Below the pieces are notes generated by a model. It ran no database searches. It had not been told where the DNA came from and worked only from the letters and a program-made list of their open reading frames with translations. From contig JAMOMQ010000005.1 of assembly GCA_027066995.1 (NCBI GenBank), positions 1-57,423 on the forward strand: a stretch of DNA of 57,423 nucleotides. The letters run 5' to 3'. The stretch comes from Flavobacteriales bacterium (GTDB taxonomy: Bacteria > Bacteroidota > Bacteroidia > Flavobacteriales > Flavobacteriaceae). Both the position numbers and the translations under genes were made by a program. Shown here piece by piece: positions 1 to 7,976 of this stretch (its first letter is position 1; each line of letters begins with the position of its first letter).

Positions 1-8
1 GATTTTTG

Positions 9-39
9 CAAAAGTAAGATTTTTTTTCTTTTTGACAAT
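9..39 (-). promoter_or_regulatory. Possible leftward promoter for a gene beyond the left edge
   Basis: Read on the minus strand, positions 16 to 9 give TACTTTTG, a full match to the Bacteroidota -7 element TAnnTTTG. Nineteen bases upstream lies ATTG (39 to 36), three of four bases of the -33 element TTTG. Transcription would leave the window to the left, so the gene cannot be seen. The assignment rests only on the consensus match and on the operator-like repeats directly upstream. Confidence 0.35.
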
Positions 40-80
40 TTTTTTTTGACAATTGTCAGGTTTTGACTAATGACAATTAT
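31..80. promoter_or_regulatory. Cluster of TGACAAT sites with a 12-bp palindrome
   Basis: TGACAAT occurs three times, near 33-39, 47-53 and 72-78. The middle copy is part of the perfect palindrome TGACAATTGTCA at 47-58. The first copy overlaps the presumed -33 element of the leftward promoter and the palindrome lies just upstream of it, a position suited to a regulator. The same 12-mer recurs at 51695-51706. Part of the cluster is in T-tracts, so chance contributes. The binding protein is unknown. Confidence 0.35.
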
Positions 81-192
81 GAGTCAGAAGTCATACTTAT
101 GAAATATGGGATTTATAATCTGATTATTGGGAGAGTATCTCTTATAGTATTTTAAAACAATGTATATATTAATAAAAAAGATTATCAATCAA

Positions 193-220
193 AAAGCCAT
201 CCGAATAACCGGATGGCTTT
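193..220 (-). terminator. Intrinsic terminator of the beta-propeller gene
   Basis: A perfect 11-bp stem (AAAGCCATCCG / CGGATGGCTTT) encloses a six-base loop. On the minus strand it is followed by further T residues. It lies 25 bases past the stop codon of the gene ending at 245. Confidence 0.85.
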
Positions 221-244
221 ATAATTTATAAGGTAAATTAATAA

Positions 245-1687
245 TTATTGTAATACTAACTTAACAGCTTGTTTTGCGCCGTTTTCATCTTCAATTTTCA
301 CCAAATAAATACCTCTTTGTAAATTAGATACATCAATAGAAGTATTATTAAGGGACAAATCATTCATTTTTATAACTTCTTTGCCGGTAATATCAAATAT
401 AGCTATATTGGCAATAGGAGCATTTTCTGATTTGAAGTTAACAGTGTTAGTAGCAGGGTTAGGATAAACACTCAACCCTTCAATAGTTTGATTAGCAATA
501 CTACCTGTATCTACTGCTTCATCAACATATTTGAATACACCTTGGCTGGAAGGGCTGTCGGGGTCATTAGGGTCATTAAGGTGAGAGAATCCACCGCTTA
601 AACCAAAGTCGATATCTCTAAATGCTACGGAAGTATGTTGGATTTGTCCGCCATTGGCAACGTCTAACACTTCCCAAGGGCCACCGTCAAAATTGTAATA
701 AATTATACGTTCCCAAGTAGCACCGCCGTCTCTGCTTACTGCAGCACCGGCATGGTTATTGGTTGCATCGGCATCAACAGCAACTAACATGTCGGTTTGA
801 CCGGGAACAAAAGTAATTTCCCCACCATAGTTATTCAATCCTGTAGTCGTCATTAATGTCCAAGTTACACCACCATCAGTTGTATGATATAATTCTCCGT
901 TACCTCTTAAAATCCAACCTTCATTGACATCTTTGAAAGTAACCGAACCGTTGTCGGCGGCACCGCCAAAGTCAGTTAGGGGTGTTTGGTAAGCATTAGG
1001 CCAAGTTAATCCCCCATCGGTTGATTTGTATAAACGTCCTTTATTGGTTGTAAACCATATAGTTGAACCGACACCAACAACACCGCCTGTATAACCGTAT
1101 TCTCCGGCTAAAGGATCGGCGATATCAGATCCGGCAATAGGAGTCCAAGTAGCACCGGCATCTGTGGTGTAATACATTTCAAATTCGCCGTTGATAGGGT
1201 CGCCTTGTACAAAACCATTGTTTTGATCTACAAAATAAATGATATTACAAAAAGAGGCCGAATTGCTGTACATATTACTGGTGGTTACTTTGTTCCAAGA
1301 AGCACCTGCATCGGTTGTTTTCCATACACCGCCATTTCCAAAACTTCTTTTGTAACCGGCAACATAAGCTGTATTAGCATCGGAAGGGAAAACCATAGAA
1401 ATACCCAAGTTAACCACGCCCGGTAATTGTACAGGATCATAAGCAGTCCAAGTAAGGCCTCCGTCATTAGTGTAGGCAATTGCGGAAATATCCGCGCCAT
1501 TACCGGAACCGTCGTAAGCAACACTCCAAGCCACATCGGCAGAAGTGTCATTTAAAATACCAAAACGTGAAATACCACGTGATTCTTCCGTATATCCGGA
1601 ATGATAAACTTCCCAACCGGGAGCCATTTGTGCCATCAAATTAAGACTGTAAAAGATGGCAAATGTAAAAAGTAGTGTTTTTTTCAT
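245..1687 (-). CDS. Secreted beta-propeller protein (YCF48/BNR-like) with T9SS sorting domain
   Basis: 480 residues. The N-terminus (MKKTLLFTFAIFYSLNLMAQ) is a Sec signal peptide ending near residue 20. The mature part contains repeated blocks such as TNDGGLTW, TTDAGASW, TTDAGATW, STDGGLTW and TTDGGVTW. These Asp-box-like sequences are typical of BNR/YCF48 beta-propellers. The last 75 residues begin with SVYPNPATNTV and continue GIYLVKIEDENG, the hallmark of a type A T9SS C-terminal sorting domain, so the protein is expected to be exported through the type IX system and anchored or released at the surface. No catalytic residues are recognised and the ligand is unknown. The gene stands alone, has its own terminator, and diverges from the protease gene starting at 1918. 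Confidence 0.85.
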   Translation of the reverse strand: MKKTLLFTFAIFYSLNLMAQMAPGWEVYHSGYTEESRGISRFGILNDTSADVAWSVAYDGSGNGADISAIAYTNDGGLTWTAYDPVQLPGVVNLGISMVFPSDANTAYVAGYKRSFGNGGVWKTTDAGASWNKVTTSNMYSNSASFCNIIYFVDQNNGFVQGDPINGEFEMYYTTDAGATWTPIAGSDIADPLAGEYGYTGGVVGVGSTIWFTTNKGRLYKSTDGGLTWPNAYQTPLTDFGGAADNGSVTFKDVNEGWILRGNGELYHTTDGGVTWTLMTTTGLNNYGGEITFVPGQTDMLVAVDADATNNHAGAAVSRDGGATWERIIYYNFDGGPWEVLDVANGGQIQHTSVAFRDIDFGLSGGFSHLNDPNDPDSPSSQGVFKYVDEAVDTGSIANQTIEGLSVYPNPATNTVNFKSENAPIANIAIFDITGKEVIKMNDLSLNNTSIDVSNLQRGIYLVKIEDENGAKQAVKLVLQ

Positions 1688-1885
1688 AGGATTGTATGTT
1701 TATATATTTATAATTGAATGTAAAAATACGAAAAAAAAGCCTTTCTAAAGTTTAAGATTAAAATAAAAAACATCCTTTTTGAATAATAGATAATATTTGG
1801 ATGTTTTTTTTACGAATATCTTAAACAACATTTGTTTGTGGTCATTTAAATATTATATCTTGGAAATAAAACAGTATATTTTTTG

Positions 1886-1893
1886 TATTTTTG
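1886..1893 (+). promoter_or_regulatory. -7 promoter element (TATTTTTG) of the S8 protease gene
   Basis: TATTTTTG matches TAnnTTTG exactly and ends 24 bases before the ATG at 1918. No clear TTTG -33 element is seen at the usual spacing. Its position over the alternative TTG codon at 1891 argues that translation starts at 1918. Confidence 0.5.
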
Positions 1894-1917
1894 TGTTCTT
1901 TTAAAATTAACATTATA

Positions 1918-4881
1918 ATGACTTACAAAAACTTTTTATCATTTTTATTTATTTTATTTTTTCTTTCAGGTTTTTCACAAACCCGCAAAGAGAGAATACA
2001 AATATTATCACACTCTAACACGTCTCAATTGTTATATTTACAAAATAAATTTACCATGGCCAATACTAAAGCCAAACAAGAGGCTGTGCAGCGAGCCAAA
2101 ATTATGGGCTGGCCTGTTAAAGGTATAGATCATGGGGTGGCTTTTGAGTTGGTGCGGTTAACCGCTGACGGACAACCGGTTTACTATCAAACAGAAAATT
2201 ATTATGCCGCCAAGACTATTAATACGGATAAACTTTATAGCGGTGGCAACTTAGGATTGAATATTCAGGGACAAAATATGATAGTTGGCATTTGGGATGG
2301 CGGTGCCGTAAGGGCAACACACCAGTTTTTGACAGGCCGTGTTACGCAAAGAGATGGTGCTATATTTAATGGCCCCGATGATTTAAACCGGCATGCTACA
2401 CACGTTACAGGCACCATGATTGCCAATGGTGTTACCAGATATCGTGGCATGGCTTTTAACGCATCGGTTTGGGCACAAGATTGGATCAATGACGACGCCG
2501 AAATGGCAGCAAGAGCCGCCGAAGGTTTGTTATTGTCTAATCATTCTTACGGTATGCGTTCTTTTAATTATTACGGTCAACGTTTGATAGATGTGTATTG
2601 GTTTGGTAAATATTCCGATGAAGCGCGTAACTGGGATGAAATTATGTTTAATGCACCTTATTACTTGGCTGTTGATGCTGCAGGTAATGATCGTTATTAT
2701 GCAGCAAATGGTTCTAATAAAGGTGGTTATGATATGCTAACAGGCAATTCAACCAACAAAAATGGTCTTACGGTAGCTGCTGTAAGACGTGTTTCATCTT
2801 ATTCAAGTCCTTCGAGTGTTGTAATGAGTGGTTTTAGTAATTGGGGACCCACAGATGACGGACGTATTAAGCCGGAAATAAGTGCTCAAGGAGTATCGGT
2901 TTCATCTTGCACTTCTGACACTGATACTTCTACCGACACATATGACGGCACTTCTATGGCTGCACCTACCGTTACAGGTAGTTTACTTTTGCTGCAACAG
3001 TTGTATCATGAAACTTACGGTAATTATATTAAATCGGCAACGGTCAAGGCTTTGGCTTTGCATACTGCCAGAGAAGCAGGTTCACATCCCGGACCTGATT
3101 ATGCTTTTGGATGGGGATTGATGGATACGGCTAAGGCAGCAGAAACTATTGTAGATAACGGTTTATCATCTTTAATAAAAGAAATTACGTTAAATCAAGG
3201 AGAAACTTATAGTTTTACTGTTGAAGCAGATGGTACCGAGCCTTTAATGGCTAGTATTTGTTGGACTGATCCTGCCGGACATGTAATTACCGGTACACCT
3301 GCCGATTTGTTAGACAATCCCACTCCGGCTTTGGTCAATGATTTGGATATTAGAATAACCAAAAACAGCACGGTATATTATCCGTGGAAGTTGAATCCGG
3401 CTAACCCAAGTGCAGCTGCAACTACAGGCGACAATTTAGTTGATAATTTTGAAAAAATACAGGTAAATAATGCTTCCGGAAGTTATACAATTACCATTTC
3501 ACATAAAGGAAATTTAAAATATAATAAACAGGATGTATCCATTATTGTAACAGGCATTAATAATCCCTTTGCCGTCAATACTACTAATGGCGCTAAACGT
3601 GCTGTTTGTACTGCTAATAACACATCTACGATTTACGAACTCTTATATACTAAAACCAATAATGTTTCCGGCGCAACAACTTTTTCGTTAAACGGTTTGC
3701 CAGCCGGTGCTTCTGCCGTTTTTTCCCCTCCCTCTTTATCTGTTAATGGTAATTTTAATTTGGAAATTACAGGCTTGGATAATGTAGCCGCAGGCTTATA
3801 TAATTTGGAAGTAGTGGCAACTAATGGAGGAGCGTCGGTTATAAAGAATTTGGAATTGCATGTTTTGAAAAATGCATTTGCTCCTATGTATTTATTGGCA
3901 CCTGCCGATGGTGCAATCGATTTAAAAAAGCCCTTTAACTTGGAATGGGAACCGCACCCCAATGCAGAAGAATATCAATTGCAAATTGCGGTTAACCCCG
4001 ATTTTAGTAATATAATTTTAGATGAAATAGTTCCTGCAACTTCTTTTTTGATAAAAGAACATACTTACGGTATTACCGATGGTTCCACTTATTATTGGCG
4101 TGTCAAACCTAAAAATCAATGTGCTGACGGTGTTTTTTCCGAAAGTAGATCTTTTTCAACTTTACAAATACACTGTACACAAGAATTTAACACTACGTCA
4201 GTCAATATTCCTACAACTGTGAACAATACTCCAATTGAATCTCATATCAACTATTCTGCCACTAATATTATTAGTAAAACCAAAGTTTTTGTAGATATTG
4301 CCCATACCCGCATATCCGATTTGGAAATTAAGTTGATTAGTCCGTCGAATACTGAAGTCATTTTGAATCAGGCCGGAACTTGTGCAGGAAATTACCAGAA
4401 CATACAAGTGGTTTATGATGATGCTTCTGAAAACTTTTTAGATTGTCATGATTCATCTCCGGCTATTAGAGATGATATGAAACCTTTTGAAACACTAAGT
4501 GTTTTAAACGGTGAAGATGCACAAGGTGATTGGACTTTACAAATAACAGATTCGGTTGATGGTGACGGTGGTTCATTAAATATGTGGGCTTTGGAAATTT
4601 GTGAAGAAATATCAGCGGCTTTAACTGATCAAAAATTTGATTTATTTAAAGTATGGCCCAATCCGTCAAACGGTCAAGTTAACATTGAATTGAATGCAGG
4701 ACGTATTATTGATTTAAAACTTATGGATTTATCCGGTAGAGTAGTGTTTAGCCGTGTTTATCATAATAATGGCGATACTTTTACAAAGAGCATTATTTTG
4801 GGACATTTAAATAAAGGTGTGTATTTATTGCAAGTCCATTCTAATGACAAATCCGGCATCAAAAGAATTATCATCAAATAA
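1918..4881 (+). CDS. Subtilisin-like S8 serine protease with P domain and T9SS sorting domain
   Basis: 987 residues from the ATG at 1918. An upstream in-frame TTG at 1891 overlaps a promoter element and would spoil the signal peptide MTYKNFLSFLFILFFLSGFSQ, so it was not chosen. The S8 catalytic triad is visible: Asp127 in VGIWDGG, His159 in HATHVTG and Ser346 in GTSMAAP. After the protease come a beta-sandwich region, a fibronectin-type-III-like segment (EWEPHPNAEEYQLQIA) and a proprotein-convertase P domain (SDLEIKLISPSNTEVIL to DWTLQITDSVDGDGG). The C-terminus (VWPNPSNGQVNIEL, KGVYLLQV) is a T9SS type A sorting domain. The protein is probably a secreted or cell-surface endopeptidase that breaks down extracellular protein. 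It stands alone, with a terminator downstream. Confidence 0.92.
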   Translation: MTYKNFLSFLFILFFLSGFSQTRKERIQILSHSNTSQLLYLQNKFTMANTKAKQEAVQRAKIMGWPVKGIDHGVAFELVRLTADGQPVYYQTENYYAAKTINTDKLYSGGNLGLNIQGQNMIVGIWDGGAVRATHQFLTGRVTQRDGAIFNGPDDLNRHATHVTGTMIANGVTRYRGMAFNASVWAQDWINDDAEMAARAAEGLLLSNHSYGMRSFNYYGQRLIDVYWFGKYSDEARNWDEIMFNAPYYLAVDAAGNDRYYAANGSNKGGYDMLTGNSTNKNGLTVAAVRRVSSYSSPSSVVMSGFSNWGPTDDGRIKPEISAQGVSVSSCTSDTDTSTDTYDGTSMAAPTVTGSLLLLQQLYHETYGNYIKSATVKALALHTAREAGSHPGPDYAFGWGLMDTAKAAETIVDNGLSSLIKEITLNQGETYSFTVEADGTEPLMASICWTDPAGHVITGTPADLLDNPTPALVNDLDIRITKNSTVYYPWKLNPANPSAAATTGDNLVDNFEKIQVNNASGSYTITISHKGNLKYNKQDVSIIVTGINNPFAVNTTNGAKRAVCTANNTSTIYELLYTKTNNVSGATTFSLNGLPAGASAVFSPPSLSVNGNFNLEITGLDNVAAGLYNLEVVATNGGASVIKNLELHVLKNAFAPMYLLAPADGAIDLKKPFNLEWEPHPNAEEYQLQIAVNPDFSNIILDEIVPATSFLIKEHTYGITDGSTYYWRVKPKNQCADGVFSESRSFSTLQIHCTQEFNTTSVNIPTTVNNTPIESHINYSATNIISKTKVFVDIAHTRISDLEIKLISPSNTEVILNQAGTCAGNYQNIQVVYDDASENFLDCHDSSPAIRDDMKPFETLSVLNGEDAQGDWTLQITDSVDGDGGSLNMWALEICEEISAALTDQKFDLFKVWPNPSNGQVNIELNAGRIIDLKLMDLSGRVVFSRVYHNNGDTFTKSIILGHLNKGVYLLQVHSNDKSGIKRIIIK

Positions 4882-4892
4882 AAAATATAGCA

Positions 4893-4914
4893 TTATGCCA
4901 AATTGATTTATATT
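4893..4914 (+). repeat. Solitary end of the palindromic repeat family
   Basis: The stretch around GCCAAATTGATTTATA resembles the terminal sequence ATACCAAATCGATTTATA of the full repeats at 4971 and 11433. It lies just after the protease stop codon and before the terminator. No matching right end follows directly, so it may be a decayed remnant. Confidence 0.35.
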
Positions 4915-4943
4915 TTTAACTAAATATATGTCATTTAAACATT

Positions 4944-4972
4944 AAAGCCATGGCCTTTGCTGTGGCTTTTTT
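4944..4972 (+). terminator. Terminator of the S8 protease gene
   Basis: AAAGCCA pairs with TGGCTTT, and the stem can extend inward with wobble pairs. The 3' arm runs into a T-tract. It lies about 60 bases past the stop at 4881. Confidence 0.7.
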
Positions 4973-5126
4973 ATACCAAATTCATTTATAGAATAGTCCA
5001 AGATGTTTTGGACTGAATCAAGGAGAACAACGCAGTTGTAGCCGTATCTACGAGCAAGTATTTTCGATGCGGAGTAAGTGATAAAGAAACGAAATATTGG
5101 TTTAATTTATATTTGTATTTGGTATT
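4971..5126. repeat. Palindromic MITE-like repeat, copy 1
   Basis: This element shares an 85-base core (5016-5100) with the copy at 11433-11606, with about ten differences. The left end (TATACCAAATTCATTTATA) and the right end (reverse complement near 5097-5126) are imperfect inverted repeats, about 22 of 30 positions alike. A sub-terminal hairpin AGTCCAA / TTGGACT lies at 4995-5014. It fills the space between the convergent protease and endonuclease genes. Its right end overlaps the final codons of the endonuclease gene. No reading frame of a transposase is present. Confidence 0.65.
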
Positions 5127-6061
5127 AGCAAGGCATATACGGGAAAATGATCACTATATCCGGCTTGGTAATGTCGTCCCCGGTAAGTTCTAAAAGGTTG
5201 GTTTTTATGTTTGCCTTGCCATACTTTTAAAAATGACGGTTTAAAAATATGAAAACTGTCAAAGGATAAACCTTGATCTAAAAAATTACGACTAAACATA
5301 ATTTGATCAAATAAATGCCACTGTTTCTGATGATTAAGACTACCTTGGTTATTTTGATATATATTTAGTGCCGGATTAAAAAAGCGTTTGTTAAACATTA
5401 TTAAATGCGCATCGTCGGGGTCGGTATTAAAATCGCCCATTAAGACAAATTTGGCTTCAGGCTGTTCGTAGTAAATATAATCCACTATTTCATTGAGTTT
5501 TTCAGCAGCACGGTATCGTTTATAATCCGATTCAAAATCTCCTTCGCGTCGCGACGGCCAATGGTTAATAATTATATGAATCGTTTCTCCAAACAGTTTG
5601 GTTTTGACATATAAAATATCGCGGGTGTTGTAAGCTTCACCTGCATCATTATACAGTGTAAGCGGATAAACTTTTGATTGTAATATTTGCACCAAATCTT
5701 TACGGTATAGCAAGGCCACATCCATACCGCGACGGTCTGCCGATTCAAAATGAACATAACCATAAGGTAGTTTTTTTAACGGTTTGCGTTTGATGATGTT
5801 TTTAATAACCCGTTTGTTTTCCACTTCGGCCAGACCTATTAAGACCGGGGACAGACCGGTTTCAGCCAGCCCTATTTGACTGATGGCAAAAGCTATTTTT
5901 TTAGACTTGTTTTCAAAACGTTTTTTGACCCAATGCATAAAACCTTTAGGTGTAAACGGGTCGTCGGCCGTATTGGGGTCATCATACGTATCAAAGAAGT
6001 TTTCCAAATTATAAAAAGCAATGCTAATTTTATCTATACCGGTTAAATCCATAAAAATCAT
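5102..6061 (-). CDS. Endonuclease/exonuclease/phosphatase family protein
   Basis: 319 residues without a signal peptide, so probably cytoplasmic. The motifs follow the family order: SIAFYNLENFFD near the N-terminus, LIGLAEVEN with the metal-binding Glu, GMDVALLYR, INHWPSRREG with the catalytic His, MGDFNTDPDD with the Asp/Asn pair, and YSDHFPVYA with the terminal Asp-His. This is the DNase I / exonuclease III metallohydrolase fold acting on phosphodiesters or phosphomonoesters; the substrate is unknown. Translation may start at residue 1 or at Met4 (6052). The gene diverges from gmk. The last seven residues (IPNTNIN) and the stop codon are encoded by the end of a palindromic repeat, so the original C-terminus may have been different. 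Confidence 0.85.
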   Translation of the reverse strand: MIFMDLTGIDKISIAFYNLENFFDTYDDPNTADDPFTPKGFMHWVKKRFENKSKKIAFAISQIGLAETGLSPVLIGLAEVENKRVIKNIIKRKPLKKLPYGYVHFESADRRGMDVALLYRKDLVQILQSKVYPLTLYNDAGEAYNTRDILYVKTKLFGETIHIIINHWPSRREGDFESDYKRYRAAEKLNEIVDYIYYEQPEAKFVLMGDFNTDPDDAHLIMFNKRFFNPALNIYQNNQGSLNHQKQWHLFDQIMFSRNFLDQGLSFDSFHIFKPSFLKVWQGKHKNQPFRTYRGRHYQAGYSDHFPVYALLIPNTNIN

Positions 6062-6074
6062 AATTTATAAACGA

Positions 6075-6082
6075 CAAAGTTA
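6075..6082 (-). promoter_or_regulatory. -7 promoter element (TAACTTTG) of the endonuclease gene
   Basis: On the minus strand the bases read TAACTTTG, a perfect TAnnTTTG, 14 bases before the start codon. No good -33 element was found, and the leader would be very short. Confidence 0.4.
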
Positions 6083-6133
6083 TTATTTATAAATGAGTTT
6101 TAGTTTGGAGATTATATATTTCATAAAAAAACT

Positions 6134-6141
6134 TATCTTTG
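6134..6141 (+). promoter_or_regulatory. -7 promoter element (TATCTTTG) of gmk
   Basis: TATCTTTG is the commonest form of the Bacteroidota -7 box and ends 19 bases before the gmk ATG. The nearest TTTG upstream (6104-6107) is spaced 26 bases away, longer than usual. Confidence 0.5.
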
Positions 6142-6160
6142 AAAGATAATTTTTAGCTAA

Positions 6161-6733
6161 ATGAAGACAGGTAAATTAATCATTTTTTCGGCTCCGTCGG
6201 GCAGTGGCAAAACAACATTGGTGCATTATCTTTTGAGTAAACCGGAGCTCAATTTGGCTTTTTCGGTATCTGCAACTTCGCGGAGTAAACGCCCCAATGA
6301 AGTTGATGGTCAAGATTATTATTTTTTAAGCCCGGTCGATTTTCAAAAAAAAATAAAAGAAAATGCTTTTGTAGAATGGGAAGAAGTTTATAAAGATAAC
6401 TATTACGGCACTTTAAAATCGGAAGTGGACCGCTTGCTCAAAGCCGGAAAAAATGTGATTTTTGATATAGATGTCAAAGGTGGTTTAAATATCAAACAGC
6501 AATATCCGGACAATAGTTTGGCTATTTTTGTGCAACCGCCCTCGGTGGCTGAATTGCAAAAAAGACTACAAGCCAGACAAACCGAAACACCGGACAAAAT
6601 TAGGATGCGGGTAGAAAAAGCCGAATCGGAAATGCAATATGCCAAGGATTTTGACGTCATTATAGTAAACGACGATTTGAACCAAGCCAAGGAAGCGGCT
6701 TACAAAGTGGTTAAAAAATTTATTGAATCATAG
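6161..6733 (+). CDS. gmk: Guanylate kinase
   Basis: 190 residues, the usual length. It phosphorylates GMP to GDP with ATP, an essential cytoplasmic step of guanine nucleotide synthesis. The P-loop is APSGSGKTT at residues 11-19. The GMP-binding region follows, with SVSATSRSKRPNEVDGQDYYFL, here as SATSRSKRPNE and DGQDYYF. FVEWEEVYKDNYYGT and FDIDVKGG are further family blocks. The lid region RLQARQTETPDKIRMR is intact. The gene is followed three bases later by a lipoprotein gene on the same strand, with which it is probably co-transcribed. Confidence 0.96.
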   Translation: MKTGKLIIFSAPSGSGKTTLVHYLLSKPELNLAFSVSATSRSKRPNEVDGQDYYFLSPVDFQKKIKENAFVEWEEVYKDNYYGTLKSEVDRLLKAGKNVIFDIDVKGGLNIKQQYPDNSLAIFVQPPSVAELQKRLQARQTETPDKIRMRVEKAESEMQYAKDFDVIIVNDDLNQAKEAAYKVVKKFIES

Positions 6734-6736
6734 TTT

Positions 6737-7159
6737 ATGAAATCCTATGCACTTTTTTTAGTAGTTTTTTTTCTGATGTTTGCTTCGTGTAAAAAGAATA
6801 AAACTTACAATAACCCCTATCTTGAAGATGTCAGTTTCTCAATTAGTATCAATTTGGATTTACCGGAATATTCATCCTTACAATTTGCCAACAATTCGGT
6901 TTTGGTGCACAATATAGGCATCAAAGGTGTTATTGTTTTTAACACGGGCAATTCATTTACGGCTTTTGAAGCCAGTGATCCCAATCATTATCCATCGGCA
7001 TGTTCAACCATGCAACCCAATCAGTTTACCTGTCGCTGCGATTGTGAAGACAATACATACAGTTTATACACCGGCCAATTAACCAGTGGCGACGGCGAAT
7101 ATCCTATGAAGCCTTATCATGTTACACAAAACGGAAATACTTTGCGTATTTATAATTAG
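6737..7159 (+). CDS. Rieske-fold-like lipoprotein lacking the cluster ligands
   Basis: 140 residues. The signal sequence ends in a lipobox (MFASC, Cys18), which predicts a lipoprotein. The body resembles small flavobacterial proteins described as Rieske-like ferredoxins: SISINLDLPEYSSLQF, VLVHNIGIKGVIVFNTG, FTAFEASDPNHYPSACSTM, then CRCDCEDNTYSLYTGQL and YPMKPYHVTQNGNTLRIYN. A real Rieske centre needs CxH and CxxH. Here those places read ACSTM and CRCDCEDN with no histidine, so a [2Fe-2S] cluster of the usual kind is unlikely. The gene lies directly behind gmk and overlaps the end of the convergent nuclease gene by four bases. Confidence 0.65.
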   Translation: MKSYALFLVVFFLMFASCKKNKTYNNPYLEDVSFSISINLDLPEYSSLQFANNSVLVHNIGIKGVIVFNTGNSFTAFEASDPNHYPSACSTMQPNQFTCRCDCEDNTYSLYTGQLTSGDGEYPMKPYHVTQNGNTLRIYN

Positions 7160-7959
7160 CGTTGCCACGATTCAAATTTGACAAATCGCCATTTTTCAGG
7201 GTGTTTGCCGGCTTCCACTTTGTTTTCGATGCTATCGGGTAGGGCGGGAAAGAAGTCAATACCGGTTATTGTTTCAATACTGTCTACAGGCACTACAAAG
7301 TTTTTTAAAGGCTTGTCAAGGTCTTTATGTGGCACTAAAAAACCAATCATTCTTACTTTGTCAGGATTTTTATAATCTAAAACAATTTTATAAAAATAAT
7401 CGGGGACGGCTACTTCTTCACGACCGATTCGTTCCAATCCGGGTTGTAATATACCGCCGGTAACTATATATAATTTACCGTATCTTTTGACCCAATAGCG
7501 GACTTGTTTCTCCAAATTATTCCAGATGCCACTATTAAAATAATGATCCATAGGACTGACATTAGACGTGTAGAAAGTTTCGTCAAAAGCTTCTGTTGAA
7601 AAACGGCGGTCGGCAGCCGGCAGCAAATGGCCTTTTTCATAGCCGTTGGGATAATAGTTTTTATAGTGCGCCGATTTGGTTTTAACTTGTGGGTCGCGAA
7701 TAAAACGGGGGCGTTCTATTTGTCTGTAACTTAACTGTTTTGGGCTTAAACTATAAGCCACCCATTCGGCATTTTCATAATCTTCATTATAAGACAAGCT
7801 GTAATAATGATGTTTTACTACTTGTCCGGTGGTTGATGTGGGTAAATAATTAAAAGTGTCTTTTTCTATATTTACCGCCGGTTCTTGTGATATAGATGTA
7901 TTGTTTTGACAGCCAATCATCAAGCTTGTTATAATAAAATATATAAATTTTTTAAGCAT
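7156..7959 (-). CDS. DNA/RNA non-specific endonuclease (NUC1 family) lipoprotein
   Basis: 267 residues. The N-terminus (MLKKFIYFIITSLMIGC) ends in a lipobox with Cys17, so the mature protein should be a membrane-anchored lipoprotein outside the cytoplasm. The beta-beta-alpha-metal nuclease motif is GYEKGHLLPAADRRF, with the presumed general base His111 and the Mg-binding Asn142 in YFNSGIWNNLE. The family consensus for the first motif is DRGH; here it is EKGH, an acidic but non-identical residue. A role in degrading extracellular nucleic acid is inferred. It follows radA by 17 bases on the same strand, so it may be the last gene of the rlmB-radA group. Confidence 0.85.
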   Translation of the reverse strand: MLKKFIYFIITSLMIGCQNNTSISQEPAVNIEKDTFNYLPTSTTGQVVKHHYYSLSYNEDYENAEWVAYSLSPKQLSYRQIERPRFIRDPQVKTKSAHYKNYYPNGYEKGHLLPAADRRFSTEAFDETFYTSNVSPMDHYFNSGIWNNLEKQVRYWVKRYGKLYIVTGGILQPGLERIGREEVAVPDYFYKIVLDYKNPDKVRMIGFLVPHKDLDKPLKNFVVPVDSIETITGIDFFPALPDSIENKVEAGKHPEKWRFVKFESWQR

Positions 7960-7976
7960 ATATAGTTATTGAAGTA

